From Copromyces sp. CBS 386.78 (Eukaryota; Ascomycota; Sordariomycetes; Sordariales; Sordariaceae), in the NCBI GenBank assembly GCA_030685235.1, contig MU839174.1, positions 1-64,000 of the forward strand: a DNA stretch of 64,000 nt, written 5' to 3'. Position 1 is the first letter of the stretch, and the number at the start of each line of letters is the position of its first letter. Below the pieces are notes generated by a model. That model was not told where the DNA came from. It searched no databases and saw only the letters and a list, made by a program, of their open reading frames with translations. Position numbers and translations under genes: made by a program. Positions 35,925 through 46,702 of the stretch are shown piece after piece.

Positions 35925-36286
35925 AAATGCAACTCCAACTCACCACCACCCTCCTCCTCCTCCTCTCTCTTCTCTCCCTCGCCACCGCTCTCCTGGCCCC
36001 TGCCCCGGCCGCCGCTCCCGAGCCCCCGCCGCCTTTCTGGCGCGTCTCCAACCCAAACTCAGAAACTGATCGAGCACCGGACTGGAAGCGTGACGGTCAC
36101 GGTAGTTCTACTAATCGGTGCCCCGGCTGCCCGTACGGGCGGGCTAAATTAGAAGGACTGGCGGTAATTTTTTTTTTCTCTCTTCTTTTTAAGAAGTGGA
36201 AGTCGGCCGAGTTGCAGGTGGAAGGGGTGTTTGTTGCAGGGGACTTGGGCCTGGGTTCCGTGATATCGTCGAGTTTGAGGTGTTGA
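35925..36286 (+). CDS. Small secreted protein candidate
   Basis: The frame starts MQLQLTTTLLLLLSLLSLAT, a textbook signal peptide with likely cleavage after an Ala-Pro-rich stretch. It then has a Pro-rich segment, a CPGCP pair and a C-terminal half ending SSSLRC. Read straight through, it is 120 residues. A 30-nt stretch (36,164-36,193, GTAATT...TTTAAG) looks like an intron, is a multiple of three and codes an odd VIFFFSLLFK insertion. Removing it would leave 110 residues, but 30 nt is shorter than usual fungal introns. No family was recognised, and it could be a species-specific surface or secreted protein. Confidence 0.45.
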
Positions 36287-36726
36287 CTGTCTTGTCTTAG
36301 TGGGTTGGAAATATTGAGGATGCGAGGCAAGGAGATTTTGATTTGGGAGGGGGGCGACTTATATCCTTGCTGGGTGGTCGTCTGTCTTGAGCCGCATATC
36401 CTGTCAATCTGGGTTAGGGCTTGCTTCCCTTTTGGGAATCAAATTGACCACGGGCTTTGGGACTTACATAAATGACAACAACCGTTCTGAGGTGGTAAGT
36501 CCTTCTGTGAGTCCACCTTCCATCTTGTGTAACGATTCACAGAATGACCTGTTTCCTTCATGACCTAGTGATTGACCGTTTACCTAGGTAGTCTCGTCAG
36601 ATGTTCGGGTTTGAGACTGACAGCTACCTGCAAAGTCTCGACCTTGTCATTGCCGCCGGTTGAAGACCCGAACAGGGCAGGTGTCTGCTTTCTGTCTTCT
36701 GATCAAAAATCAACGTCGTCGAAAAA

Positions 36727-37860
36727 TCATGGACGCTTCTCCCTTGGGTTTCCTCCATCTTGAGCCTCCACAATATCTCTCGTCCTCCCTTCACCACTGC
36801 CTAAGTGAACCTCAACAGGCAAGCCACCCACCCTAGCCCTCATCCCGGTACCGTCAACGGGCAATTCAACCGGCTCAACACTCGAATCCAATTCTTTCGG
36901 CTCGTTATTTGGCGTGTACAGCTCTTTTGACGGTACTACAGCCGCAGCCATTGAGCTGCTTTGCCCATGCAACTCCGGTTTATCACCAGTTCGCCACGTC
37001 AAATCGCCGTCGAGCTCGTGTGGATGTGCTAATGTCATGCGCAGCTTCCTTTCGATGAAGCGGAGTTTTCCCTTTCTGTACAGAAATTGGAGGACTCCCA
37101 ACCCAATGACTGCCAGGGCGATGACGGCGCCGATAATGGCCCAGACCCAGGGGCGTGGGCCGCTTGCTGAGTCTTTGGTTTTGTGTTGATCGGGGGTAAG
37201 ACTGGCGGTTGTGACGGTTTGGGAGGTTGTTGCAGGTGACATGGATGTAGTAGTCTGGAAGCCAGTCCAGTCGGGACGAAGAACCGTGGTATCGACCAGC
37301 ACGGTTACAGTCACGGGAGCTCGGTTTTGGTTCGTATACGTGGCTATTGCCCAGGTTGTCGTCGAGGTATACCACGATGGGTCGATGTTTTTTTGCTCTT
37401 GGCAATACGAGATGTAAGGAGAGAATGTGGGATCAAGCTCAGCTTTGATAAGTTCTCTGGCATCTTCTTCAGCGTTGGCTAGAAGGCAGGAGTAGCACTC
37501 GTTGTAAGAGTGCATGAAGGGACTATCATCAGGACATAAACCTGGAGTTTTCCCAACTTGTTGTGCTTTCAGTAACGCGTCGCCTAGTTCACGTTAGTTA
37601 CGGCACCAGGTAAATCAGGTGAAGGAACAGAAAAACCTAGACATACTGCAGATATCGTAACACTGGCTGGGTGTCGGATCGCTTTCACGTTCCGAGAGTA
37701 GGAAAGTAGTAAACTGCATTGTAGGTAGTACACTGTAAACCCAAGTGACGAACTGACTTTTGGAAGATACACAAACAGCGGCTGTGAACGACGAGAAAGG
37801 GAAGAGAGGGAGGAAAAGAGAAAGAACGGGGATCGGTTTGAGAAAATGCTTCCCTTCCAT
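36727..37860 (-). CDS. Single-pass membrane protein, paralog 1 of a tandem pair
   Basis: This encodes 356 residues from two exons (minus strand: 37,647-37,860; 36,727-37,583), if the upstream Met is used. That start adds a hydrophobic leader (FLKPIPVLSLFLPLF) that would serve as a signal peptide. The alternative Met at 37,719 gives 309 residues without one. The outer part has a Cys pattern (CYDIC, then VGKTPGLC, then YNECYSC), followed by a Thr/Ser-rich stalk. The membrane span is PWVWAIIGAVIALAVIGLGV followed by basic YRKGK. The inner tail has ELDGDLTWRTGDKPELHGQS, shared with the neighbour gene. I know no assigned function. The layout resembles fungal wall-sensor-like type I proteins, but that is inference. 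Confidence 0.8.
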
Positions 37861-38314
37861 TTTATTTAAGCCGGCGAAAGATGAATGATAGGTTATTAGA
37901 GGCGACCTGTAGATAACCGATGTAACACACGGGTGGGAGCGGCGTCGTAGCTGAGAGCCAGTTCACGGATTCAGGATGCTGCAGCATTTCATCGAATGGT
38001 CAATGGCTTGAATAGAACTCAAAACGAAACACATAAAGCCGTAGCGTTCGGTGGTGAAGTGTGCGGTGGAAGTGTCGTGACTAGGTCGTGATTCGAGTTA
38101 CACAAACTGGGCTCAGCGTGAGGGCAAGCCCGGATACCTGCATTTTCAGGTGTCGCGCTGCCGAGAACTTGGCTTGGAATGATCCGGGAGCCTGTACATC
38201 GGGTGAGGGCGTTGGGTGTCTTCCAACAACTCTGTAGAGGTAGTCATTGCCCCTGGCAAAAACAAGTGGACGCCAAGCATCTTCTTTCTCCTCAGCGATC
38301 AGCACCCCTTAACA

Positions 38315-39193
38315 TCAGCAATGCTCGCTCCCATCTCTTCCATCCTTATTTTCCAGCGGGTCTGGCGGCGCTCCACTCTCATTGAACTCGGTAGGTAACT
38401 CAACCAACCTCGTGCTAAGACCCTTAGCAGACATCTCAATAGGTTTCTCGCTTGAATCCAGCTCCTTCGGTGGCCCTGTAGAGGCAGCCACAGCTCTGCT
38501 CTCCCCATGAAGCTCCGGTTTGTCTCCAGTTCTCCAAGCGGTGTCTCCATCGAGCTCTTGTGCTGACTCCAGGCCCAGCTTTTTCTTGATGAAACGGAAC
38601 TTGTCTCTCTTATAGAGAAAGGCAACGATTCCCAGGCCAATGAGAACCAACGCTATGACGGCGCCAACGATGGCCCAGACCCAGGGACTGGGACCGTTTG
38701 TTGCCGTACCAGGAGGTGCGGCAGTGGTTTGTTGAGACGTAGGGCTGGAGCCGGTGGTTGTGGTAGCTAGGACAGAAATCGGTTAGCCATCTGCTAAATA
38801 GGCTCTGACTGAGGAACGGCTGGGTGACTGAAACTGCACATCTACTGCCAACCTCGAGTGTCCCATCAACGTACCTGCTGGAACGTCTTGTTCATCACAG
38901 TAATCGATGAACTGGGCGAATCTCGGCTCGAGATACTCTTTGACGACTGCATCATAGTCAATTTTGGTAGAATGCCGAAGGCAGACATCGCATTCATTAT
39001 AGTATTCCCTGAAGGAACTCCCAGCCTCGCAAAGACTGGAAGTTTTCCCAACTCGCTGGGCCGCAATATACGCAGTCTCTGCAGGTGTTAAGAGTCAGCG
39101 GTAGTCAGGATATGCGATAAATAGACCGAGAAATCTCCACATACGACAGATCTCGTAACACTCGGGGGGAGGCTCATTATCCTTCGCTGCCAT
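38315..39193 (-). CDS. Single-pass membrane protein, paralog 2 of a tandem pair
   Basis: This encodes 234 residues from three exons (minus strand: 39,145-39,193; 38,875-39,078; 38,315-38,766). It keeps the Cys pattern of paralog 1 (ECYEIC, then RVGKTSSLC, then YYNECDVC, then IDYCDEQ), a shorter Thr-rich stalk, the membrane span PWVWAIVGAVIALVLIGLGI with basic KRDK after it, and the shared tail ELDGDTAWRTGDKPELHGES. The intron after the CYEIC motif matches that of paralog 1 (CYDIC). The start MAAKDNEPPPEC gives no signal peptide, so either the span acts as a signal anchor or an upstream coding exon was missed. It lies about 450 bp upstream of paralog 1 on the same strand, a tandem duplicate. 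Confidence 0.82.
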
Positions 39194-41077
39194 CTTCACT
39201 CGTTTTACGGTGCGAAGTATATTGTTTATCCACGTCGTCGCTTAAGAAAGGTTCGAAAGGTTCGAAAGGGCCTGTGAAGAGTGAACAGCAAGATAACAAC
39301 GGCCCGGTTTATCAGGATAGAATAGGCAAAGAAGTAAGAGCAAAGACTGAAAGAGCGAGGTCGAGCGGGGTCGCATGCTTGGTAAAAGTCTAGGCTCATC
39401 AGATTTGACAAGACAACGCTGATAGGTAGCCTGATGACTTGCCAGAGACCCTAATAGAGCCAGTGCAGATATGAGGCTTGAGTAGCGTCGGTACCCGAAC
39501 CAATATGCCGCGGAAGATAGAGGGGTATCAGAGCCTGGTCTCAGCTACGGTCACCTCTTATTGATCGCCGTCGTTGACATGTCCCAATGAACCGCTGCAT
39601 GCCACCATCTAGCTAGCCATTGAACATGATGTGATTGGTTGCGGATGGTATATTCGGCTGTTTGGGTGTTGAAGTTCGAGTTACACAACCTCGACTCAAA
39701 GCGGCCGGTGGTGTTTCTGGGTGGTTCTCGCGGGTTGCTCGAAGAAGCCCAATAAGTAGGGGTTGAAGAAAAGGTCCCAATACCGCACCACAACCCCCAA
39801 GTAGATATCTTCGCGGCGAGACTGAATTCGACCTTTTGTTTGTAAGCTTCGGGAAGACTGGAGACTTGAAGCGACTGGTCTTGCCATCCAAATAAGCCTT
39901 CCCAGGTGCTAGCAGATAGCTTGGTCATTCCCCATGGCCGTGGTTGAGTAAATGTTGAAGTAAGGAAGAGTGTGAATTGATTGCCTCGCAATGTGGAATT
40001 AGAAGGGTTGGTCAGGACCTCCACAGACCTAGGTAGTTAGTTGGTCAGCTGGCTTATCGTGTCAGTATGGATGGGGCTTCCATTCAGGACGAACTATCGG
40101 TAACGAGACGAAGGCCACCTTGCGAGCCTTAACTAGGTCGTAGTAGTGCTTCGAATGCTGCGGTATTTGCTGGATCGTCGACATGGTGCTCAATCTTTAG
40201 TTGCCGTGGTTTGGTGAAAGAAGGACGAGATTCGGACGAAGAGTCCAAAAGACACGAGGGAATACCCGTGACTTCCTTATCACCCGGCAGAAGCTTAACA
40301 AACACTATGAGTCGCTCCCGCAGCGGGGTAACCCGCTAAATGTGCCAGCTTTTAGCGATACGCCCCCTGTATTGCACTAACTCGGGCGCACCACTCCGCA
40401 TGACGACGTGCCCCCGCAGCCCCGGCATTGACGTGTGGCACCGGACGAGACGGAGCGGGCCGGGGGCGGGCCGGAGCGAGAATGGATACGCTTGCCGATG
40501 GAGTCACCGGTTGATGAAGACTGGTCAGAAACATGTCCAGGACGTGCCCTCATTCCAGATATCTCGAATTGCCTCATCCAACAACATTAACATGGAAGCG
40601 CTTACTGTGTAGGAAGGGCGGACTTGCCCTCCCGAGGTTCTCCCGAGGGAGCAGTGCATGCAGGGCTTGGGGTAAACGACCCCTCATTCTTAAATCATGC
40701 GCGAAACCACAGTTCAAAGGTGAAAAAGGTAAGAAAATCATTTGGTGCTATATAGCATATGCAAGTGTCGTGTTATGAATGGTTACATTTACGGGATTGA
40801 AATTGCTGATCAACTTAGCGGGAGAGCGTTTGTAAGCTGTGTAAGCGGAGATAATGAGGGGCTAACATTAGGCTGTTTGAATGGTATCAAGGGACTGGAA
40901 ACTATAAATCCATCTGATCCTCCCGTCTTGTGCTCCTCTCCATGGTTTCGTCATCCGTCTTTCATGCTAAAAAAAGTCATTGACAGTTAGTCACGTGTCT
41001 CATCAGGACGACATACACTCAATTCATCTTGCCAAGAATCACATACTGAGAAGGATCACAACATACAGCTACTCACC
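39194..41077. other. Intergenic region
   Basis: No gene is firmly supported. A 157-codon minus-strand frame (39,551-40,024) has no recognisable features and is probably a chance frame. The segment at 40,620-40,680 has a small inverted repeat around CTCCCGAGG. The promoter of the plus-strand enzyme at 41,078 should lie at about 40,700-41,060. Confidence 0.4.
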
Positions 41078-42552
41078 ATGGCACCCACCTACAACTTCGA
41101 AACCACCATCCAAAAGGCCGTCGACGACGGTATCATCCCCGGCGTTGTCCTCTACGCCCGCAACAAAGATGGTTTGTCCCCATTTTTCCTCACCTTTCCC
41201 CTACCATACAGTCTAACCTCCCGCCACAGGAACCCTCAACTACTCCCACGCCGCGGGGCACGCCTCCCTTTCCCCCTCCAACCCACGCCCCATGACCCCG
41301 CACACCATCCTGGCCCTAGCCTCCATGACCAAGCTCCTAACCTCCATCTGCGTCCTCCAACTTCTCGACTCGTCTTCCCCCCACGCCAATTCCTTCTTCC
41401 CCCTCGGCCTCGACACCCCCGTGACCGACCCCGTCTCCTACCCGCAAACTTACCTCCCCGACCTGGCCTCCCTCCCCATCCTCTCCCCGACGACAACAGA
41501 CCCCTTCGCCACCCGCCCCCGCACCAAACCCATCACCGTCCGCCACTTGCTCACCCACTCCTCCGGCTGCGGGTACACCTTCCTGCAGCCTCAACTCATC
41601 GCCTGGAACGAGTGGAAGCTGCGCCAGGAAAACAAGAAACCGCATCTGCCCGTGGCGACCGCCTTCGCGCAGACGGTCCCCGAGCAATTCTCGTGGCCTC
41701 TCCTTTTCGAGCCTGGCGAAGGCTGGGCTTACGGGTGCGGGATCGATTGGGCTGGGTGGCTGTTGGAAAAAGTCACTGGCGTGACGCTGGATGATTGGTT
41801 GCAGGAACACGTCGTCCACAAACTGGGACTGGAGAGGGGACGTCTGACGTTTTATCCCGAGCGGGTGTGGCCTGAGGAACAGCATGACAGAAAAAGGCTG
41901 GCGGAGATGGGGAAGAGGGAGGGAGAGTCAGGAACTGGAGGAGGGGGACATGTCAGGACCCGACACTTCGATTGCCCGCAACTGCTCCAACCCGCTGACC
42001 GCGGCGCCTTCGGTGGCCAGGGAGCGTTCGCGGACCTGGGCGCCTATGGCGAGGTGGTGTATTCGTTGTTGGTTGACGATGAGCGGTTACTCCCCAAGGA
42101 GACGGCTAGACTCCTATTTGAGGGGCAACTGAAGGAGGAAAAGGCCAAGGCGGCACTGAATGAGAATATGAAGACGCCGCAGTGGGTGGTTGGTTATGTG
42201 GAAGAGCCGACCGAGGAGAAGGGCTTGGTGTATGATTGGACTGCCGGCGGCTTGTTGGTCGATGAACCCGGGAATGGTGAAGGGAGTGGAAGATGGAGGA
42301 GAAGAGGGTATTTGGGGTGGGGTGGAGTATTTAACTTGACTTGGGTGAGTTTTGAACTTCTCTTTTTGTCTCGGGACACGGTGAACAAGGAACATTGGCT
42401 AACATTTGATGTGTGAACAACAGTTCGTCGATCGAGAGGCCGGTGTTTGTGGAGCGTTTGGGGCGCAGACTTTGGACCCGGCTGACCCGCTGATTGAACC
42501 GTTGATCAAGGATTTCGAGAAGGAGATCTATGAGAAGCATGCGGCGAAGTGA
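41078..42552 (+). CDS. Serine beta-lactamase-fold hydrolase/transesterase
   Basis: This encodes 445 residues from three exons (41,078-41,171; 41,230-42,344; 42,424-42,552). The N-terminus MAPTYNFETTIQKAVDDGII and IPGVVLYA are typical of class C beta-lactamase-like fungal enzymes. The nucleophile motif SMTK lies at residues 63-66 after ILALA. HLLTHSSG (about 137-144) and the tyrosine in WAYGCGIDWAG (about 199) follow. The third motif region reads YLGWGGVFNLTW joined by the last splice to FVDREAGVCGAFGAQ. Relatives include secondary-metabolite acyltransferases such as LovD and EstB-type esterases. The substrate cannot be told. No biosynthetic cluster genes adjoin it, so a general esterase role is more likely. 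No signal peptide, so probably cytosolic. Confidence 0.9.
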
Positions 42553-43005
42553 TCGGTATACATCATATGCGTCGTCGCTTCTAGGGAGAAGCTCACTACT
42601 TGTTCTTTACCGATAGCCCCTGAGCAGTGTCCTTCCTCTGCAATGGTTGCCTTTTTATCGTCGTGTTAGGCGAACATGTGAATGACAATCACCAAGTCCA
42701 AAAAGTGGCACCACAGCACCTTAGGTACCTGATCTTGTTCAATGGGTAAACTGTAACAAAAGTCAAACATTGATTGTTAAACCAAAAAAAGGGGGTATAA
42801 GGTTTCCGTGCCTCTCTTCTGACGCTGTCTCTTCCCTCCTCCCCGTACCATCCATAGACTACTCAAGTCTCTACCTAGCCCGTCAACAACAAATCACATA
42901 TACAGACGTGTTTCCAACAGCTCTTTCCTGGACAACAAAAGACTTCACCCACATTTGTAGGCGTAGACATCACCACGTGTTCAAGCCTCGGTAAACTGGC
43001 TCTCT

Positions 43006-46000
43006 TCAAGCAGTCGCACCGGGCTCCTTAGCGGGTTCAGCCTTCTCCTTGCCTTCTGTCTCATCCTCATCCACGTCCGCCTTCACTTCGCTCTTACGAT
43101 TCTCCTTATTCTTCTCCTTCGCTTCCTCATCATCCTCTTCCTTTCCATCTTTAGAGCCCTTGGCAGAACCACCCTCCTCTTCCTCGCCCTTCTTCTCACC
43201 CTCTTCCCCACTCTCCTCCTCCTCCTCCTCCTCCTCCTCCTCCTCCTCCTCCTCATCATCATCCTCCTCCTCATCATCCTCCTCATCATCCTCCCCATCC
43301 TCCGCAGTAATCCCATTCATGCGCTCCCAAACCTCGCGTCTGATCCTATCATCCTTGGCCTTGCGCGCCCTCTCCACCTCCTCCACACCACCACTCTTCT
43401 TCAGCTTCCCCTCCTCCACAAAAGAGGCCAGCTCCTTCGTAAGCGGGTTAACCATTCTGGTCTGCAGCTCCTTCTGCCTCAGCTTCTCCGCCCGTTCAAT
43501 CGCCTCCAATCTGCTCTCGTGATTCGGCTGCAACGCGCGCACCTCGCCCAGGACGCCCTCCTTCGCCTCGCTAGGGTCCGCAGACGTGACCTTCTCCGAG
43601 ATGCTCTTCAGCCCGCGACTAAAAGCGCCAAAGGGCGCGGCGCCGTTGGACACCGATCCGTTGACCGTGTTGCCCTGTCCGCCCTCCTTCATTTGCTCCT
43701 TGGTTGCCTGCTCGACGAGCGCAAAAGTTTCGCTGGCCTTCTCTAAGTCGTCGCGCAAGTCGACCATGAGATCTTCCATGAGGCGCAGCTCGTCGCGGCC
43801 TTGGCAGACGTCCTCGAGCTCCTTCTCCCAGATCTTGGTCCAGAGGGGCTTCTCCTTCTTCATGTACTCCTCCATCTTCTTGAGCTCCTTGGTGAGCGTG
43901 GCGATGTCCATGGTGACGGCCTCGAGCTGTCTGGGGAGCGGGCGGACGCCGCGGTGGACGACGTCCTTGCGGAGGTCCTCGACGAGATCTTGCAGGTCGT
44001 CTACCTTGTTGACAAGCCGGTCACTATCGGCGTTGAGCACTTTACGACCCTTGGTGACGTATGCGCGGCCCGAGTCGCCGTCCCCGTCGGGAACGGATAA
44101 TTTGGCAGCGGCGGTCTTGACGTTGTTGGCCTTGTTGCGGAGAGCAGTCATGGAGCCTTGGACTTCGGACTGGAAGTTGGAGTAGGTCTGGCGAAGGACG
44201 GCGAGGTCGCGACGGAGAGATTGGATCTCGGTTAGTTGGCCTGGGTTGAGCTTCTTGGACGAATTGGCGATGGCAGCAGCGCCGGCGACGGAAGAGGACG
44301 AAGAGCGTGGCGAGGCCGTCGAGTCCATACCACTTGGTGCCATGATGGTGGTGGGCGGGGCGGCGGCAATGCGAGCGAGATCCTTGGCGGTCTCCTGTTG
44401 ACGCTCCGACACACGTTGAATGGCGGCGTTTTGATCGTCGACGTTCTGCTTAACCTCCTGGATGATAGTCTTGAGGGCCCCGATGCCCTCGTCAATATGC
44501 TTCTTGACTTCATCCAAAGCCTCTACATTCAACACTAGTACTGTGCGGTCCTTGATATCAGACAGATCCTCGAGCTCATGGCGAACACCCGAGACGGGAT
44601 CTTGAATGTAAATTTCGGGTAGATCAGTTCCATTCTGTTGCGTGTTCCACGAAAACTTTTCGATAAAGGCCAGCTGAAGACGGGCAATAGACAGATCGTC
44701 GTAACCTTCAGGTAGTACGAACTTCTTGACCTTGGACTTGTACTGTAGGAAGAGGGTCAGTTCCTTAGTTGCTGGGGGCGAGTTCTCGAGCATAAACGAG
44801 CTAGGCGGTTGTTTATCGGGAGTCGGAGCGCGGATGGAGGGCTTTTGTTGATGCTGAGGAGCGGCAGGCGCAGGAGCAGGCTTCGTAGCAGCCGGCTTAG
44901 GCGAGTCTACCTCATCTACCATGGGGATAGGATCCGCGAGAGGGCCATTGAGAGTGGCGCTCGGAGCAGGGTACTTGTCATCTGGCGTCTGGACAATGAC
45001 ACTGTCGGCTCGGTTGAATGCAGGCGAATCGGCAGTCTCAGGCTCTTCAGAAACCCGGCTGGGAACTCGGACAGGAGAAGAATCGAGGCCGATGGCACGT
45101 TGGGATTGGTTTGAAGCATTGCGGTTGTGGCGGGCGCTCTCTCTTTTCTGCATTGCCCGCATCGACTCTCTAACATCGCCCCGGCTCCAATTAGGTATCG
45201 GCGTATTCTGGGCTATAGGGAGCATAGGGATAGGGATCCCACCCTGGGCGCCGAGGTGCTTGGAAATCTGGTATGCCGAATATCTGCGGGAAGCTCGTCT
45301 TTCCAGATCGCCTCCTCGTTGCAGGGCCGCCAAGGCGCTCTGTTGCGATTGCTTCGGTGGCGGCGGCGGAGGAGGGAAGTTATCCACGTTGATTTCGGGT
45401 GGTGCCGGTGGGCCTGTAGGAATTGTATCTTCACCTGGGTAAGGCGCCATAACGGGCATGTTTTGCATGGTGTTGCTCGACAGGCTGGACTGGTCCGAGG
45501 TGACAGAGCCGCGAGATTGATCGCGTTGTGTAGGGAAGCGTCTCGTGGGTGATGCCGTCGTGGGACCAGAGTTCCGAGTATCATCCCTTAGAGAGTCCGG
45601 TCGGTAACCATTGCTCTCGAGCCCTTCGTTCAACAAGTTGGTGAGCCCAGAATTAACACTACCCATGGTACTAGTACTTGTAGTTCTGGTAGGCACACCA
45701 CTGCTGCTGGGACCAGGTCCGCGACTCGGGCCGTGGCCTCCATCGTCTCCTCCTCCGATACTCGGCTCTCTATCCCTTTGCTGGCGCTGCCTTAGCTTAT
45801 GCTGTTTCCTCTTCAGGCCATGCAGCAGATTTATGATAATATCACGTATCCTGGGCAGGTATTTCTCGAGACTTTCAGCGCTGGCTTCTTGGCTTAGGGT
45901 GGCCTCCAGGATGGAGCGCAGCAGCTCGGGCACATTGCCCAAGTCGTCAATATCGACATTGATGGCAGTAAAGGCTCGGCATGCCATATTAAACTCGTAG

Positions 46001-46702
46001 CCCAGCCGTACATAGACGTCGGAGACCTGGGTGTCGGTTGCGTTTCCACGAGACCATTGTGTCAGGGTTTCGAGCAGTTGCTTGGTGGCGACAAGTAGGT
46101 GTGTTACGCTCCTTTCGATTTGGGACAGCGGGACGGACGACGTACTGCCGGATGACTGTTGCCGGATAGCATGATTAGCGACAAGCTGTTGAATTAGGGC
46201 AAGACGGGAGAGGGGAGATTGGAATGGAGGGGACAGGCGGGGTCATGGAAGCATTTGTGCTTGCTCCAGGGACAAGCTGAAGAGGGAAACGCGCAGGGGG
46301 GGGAAACAAGTGCTGCGATGGTCGCAATGATGATGGCGCGACATAGGATCATGACGCGCGCATGTAGATGCAGTACTCGAAAGAGGGGGCCGGAAGACAG
46401 GCCGATGGAACAGTAAATGAAGCCAAGGCGGGAAGATGATTACTCACATTATTTCGCCTTGTGCTCCCACCGCCGCCGGGGCCGCCGCCGGGGCCTTGAA
46501 CTGAGCGATTTGAGCCAGCTGAAGACCTCGACATGCCAGCCTGGGCACCCATGTGTCCTCCCATCCCAACGGCAGGCGATATCGAGCGGGCGGGGATGTT
46601 GGGAGGCGGGCCACCACCACCACCACCACCACCACCGGGTTCGGTGCCCGGGGCGGGGGAGCGTCGCTGCATGAGACGACCGGAACCCGGGATGTTCATC
46701 AT
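43006..46702 (-). CDS. bud-6: Bud6/Aip3 actin-interacting polarity protein
   Basis: This encodes about 1,144 residues from two exons (minus strand: 46,448-46,702; 43,006-46,185). Exon 1 starts MMNIPGSGRLMQRRSPAPG with an in-frame TAG upstream, and contains a Gly run and Pro/Gly/Ser-rich sequence. The spliced conserved head reads SQIERSVTHLLVATKQLLET and VSDVYVRLGYEFNMACRAFT, the Aip3/Bud6 N-terminal region. A disordered Ser/Pro middle follows. The Aip3 domain starts near ELTLFLQYKSKVKKFVLPEG, and long coiled coils (DDLQDLVEDLRKDV and others) correspond to the formin- and actin-binding part. The C-terminus is unusual in having a long Glu/Asp run (43,205-43,310) and a KE-rich tail. In fungi Bud6 works with formin in the polarisome at hyphal tips and septa. 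Convergent with the beta-lactamase-like gene. Confidence 0.95.

Noticed and set aside
39551..40024. 157-codon minus-strand frame
   Set aside because: It has no recognisable domain, a Trp/Ser/Thr-rich chance-like make-up and no supporting splice or neighbour context.
43049..43522. 157-codon Ser-rich frame opposite the Bud6 acidic tract
   Set aside because: It is the antisense of the Glu/Asp codon repeat.
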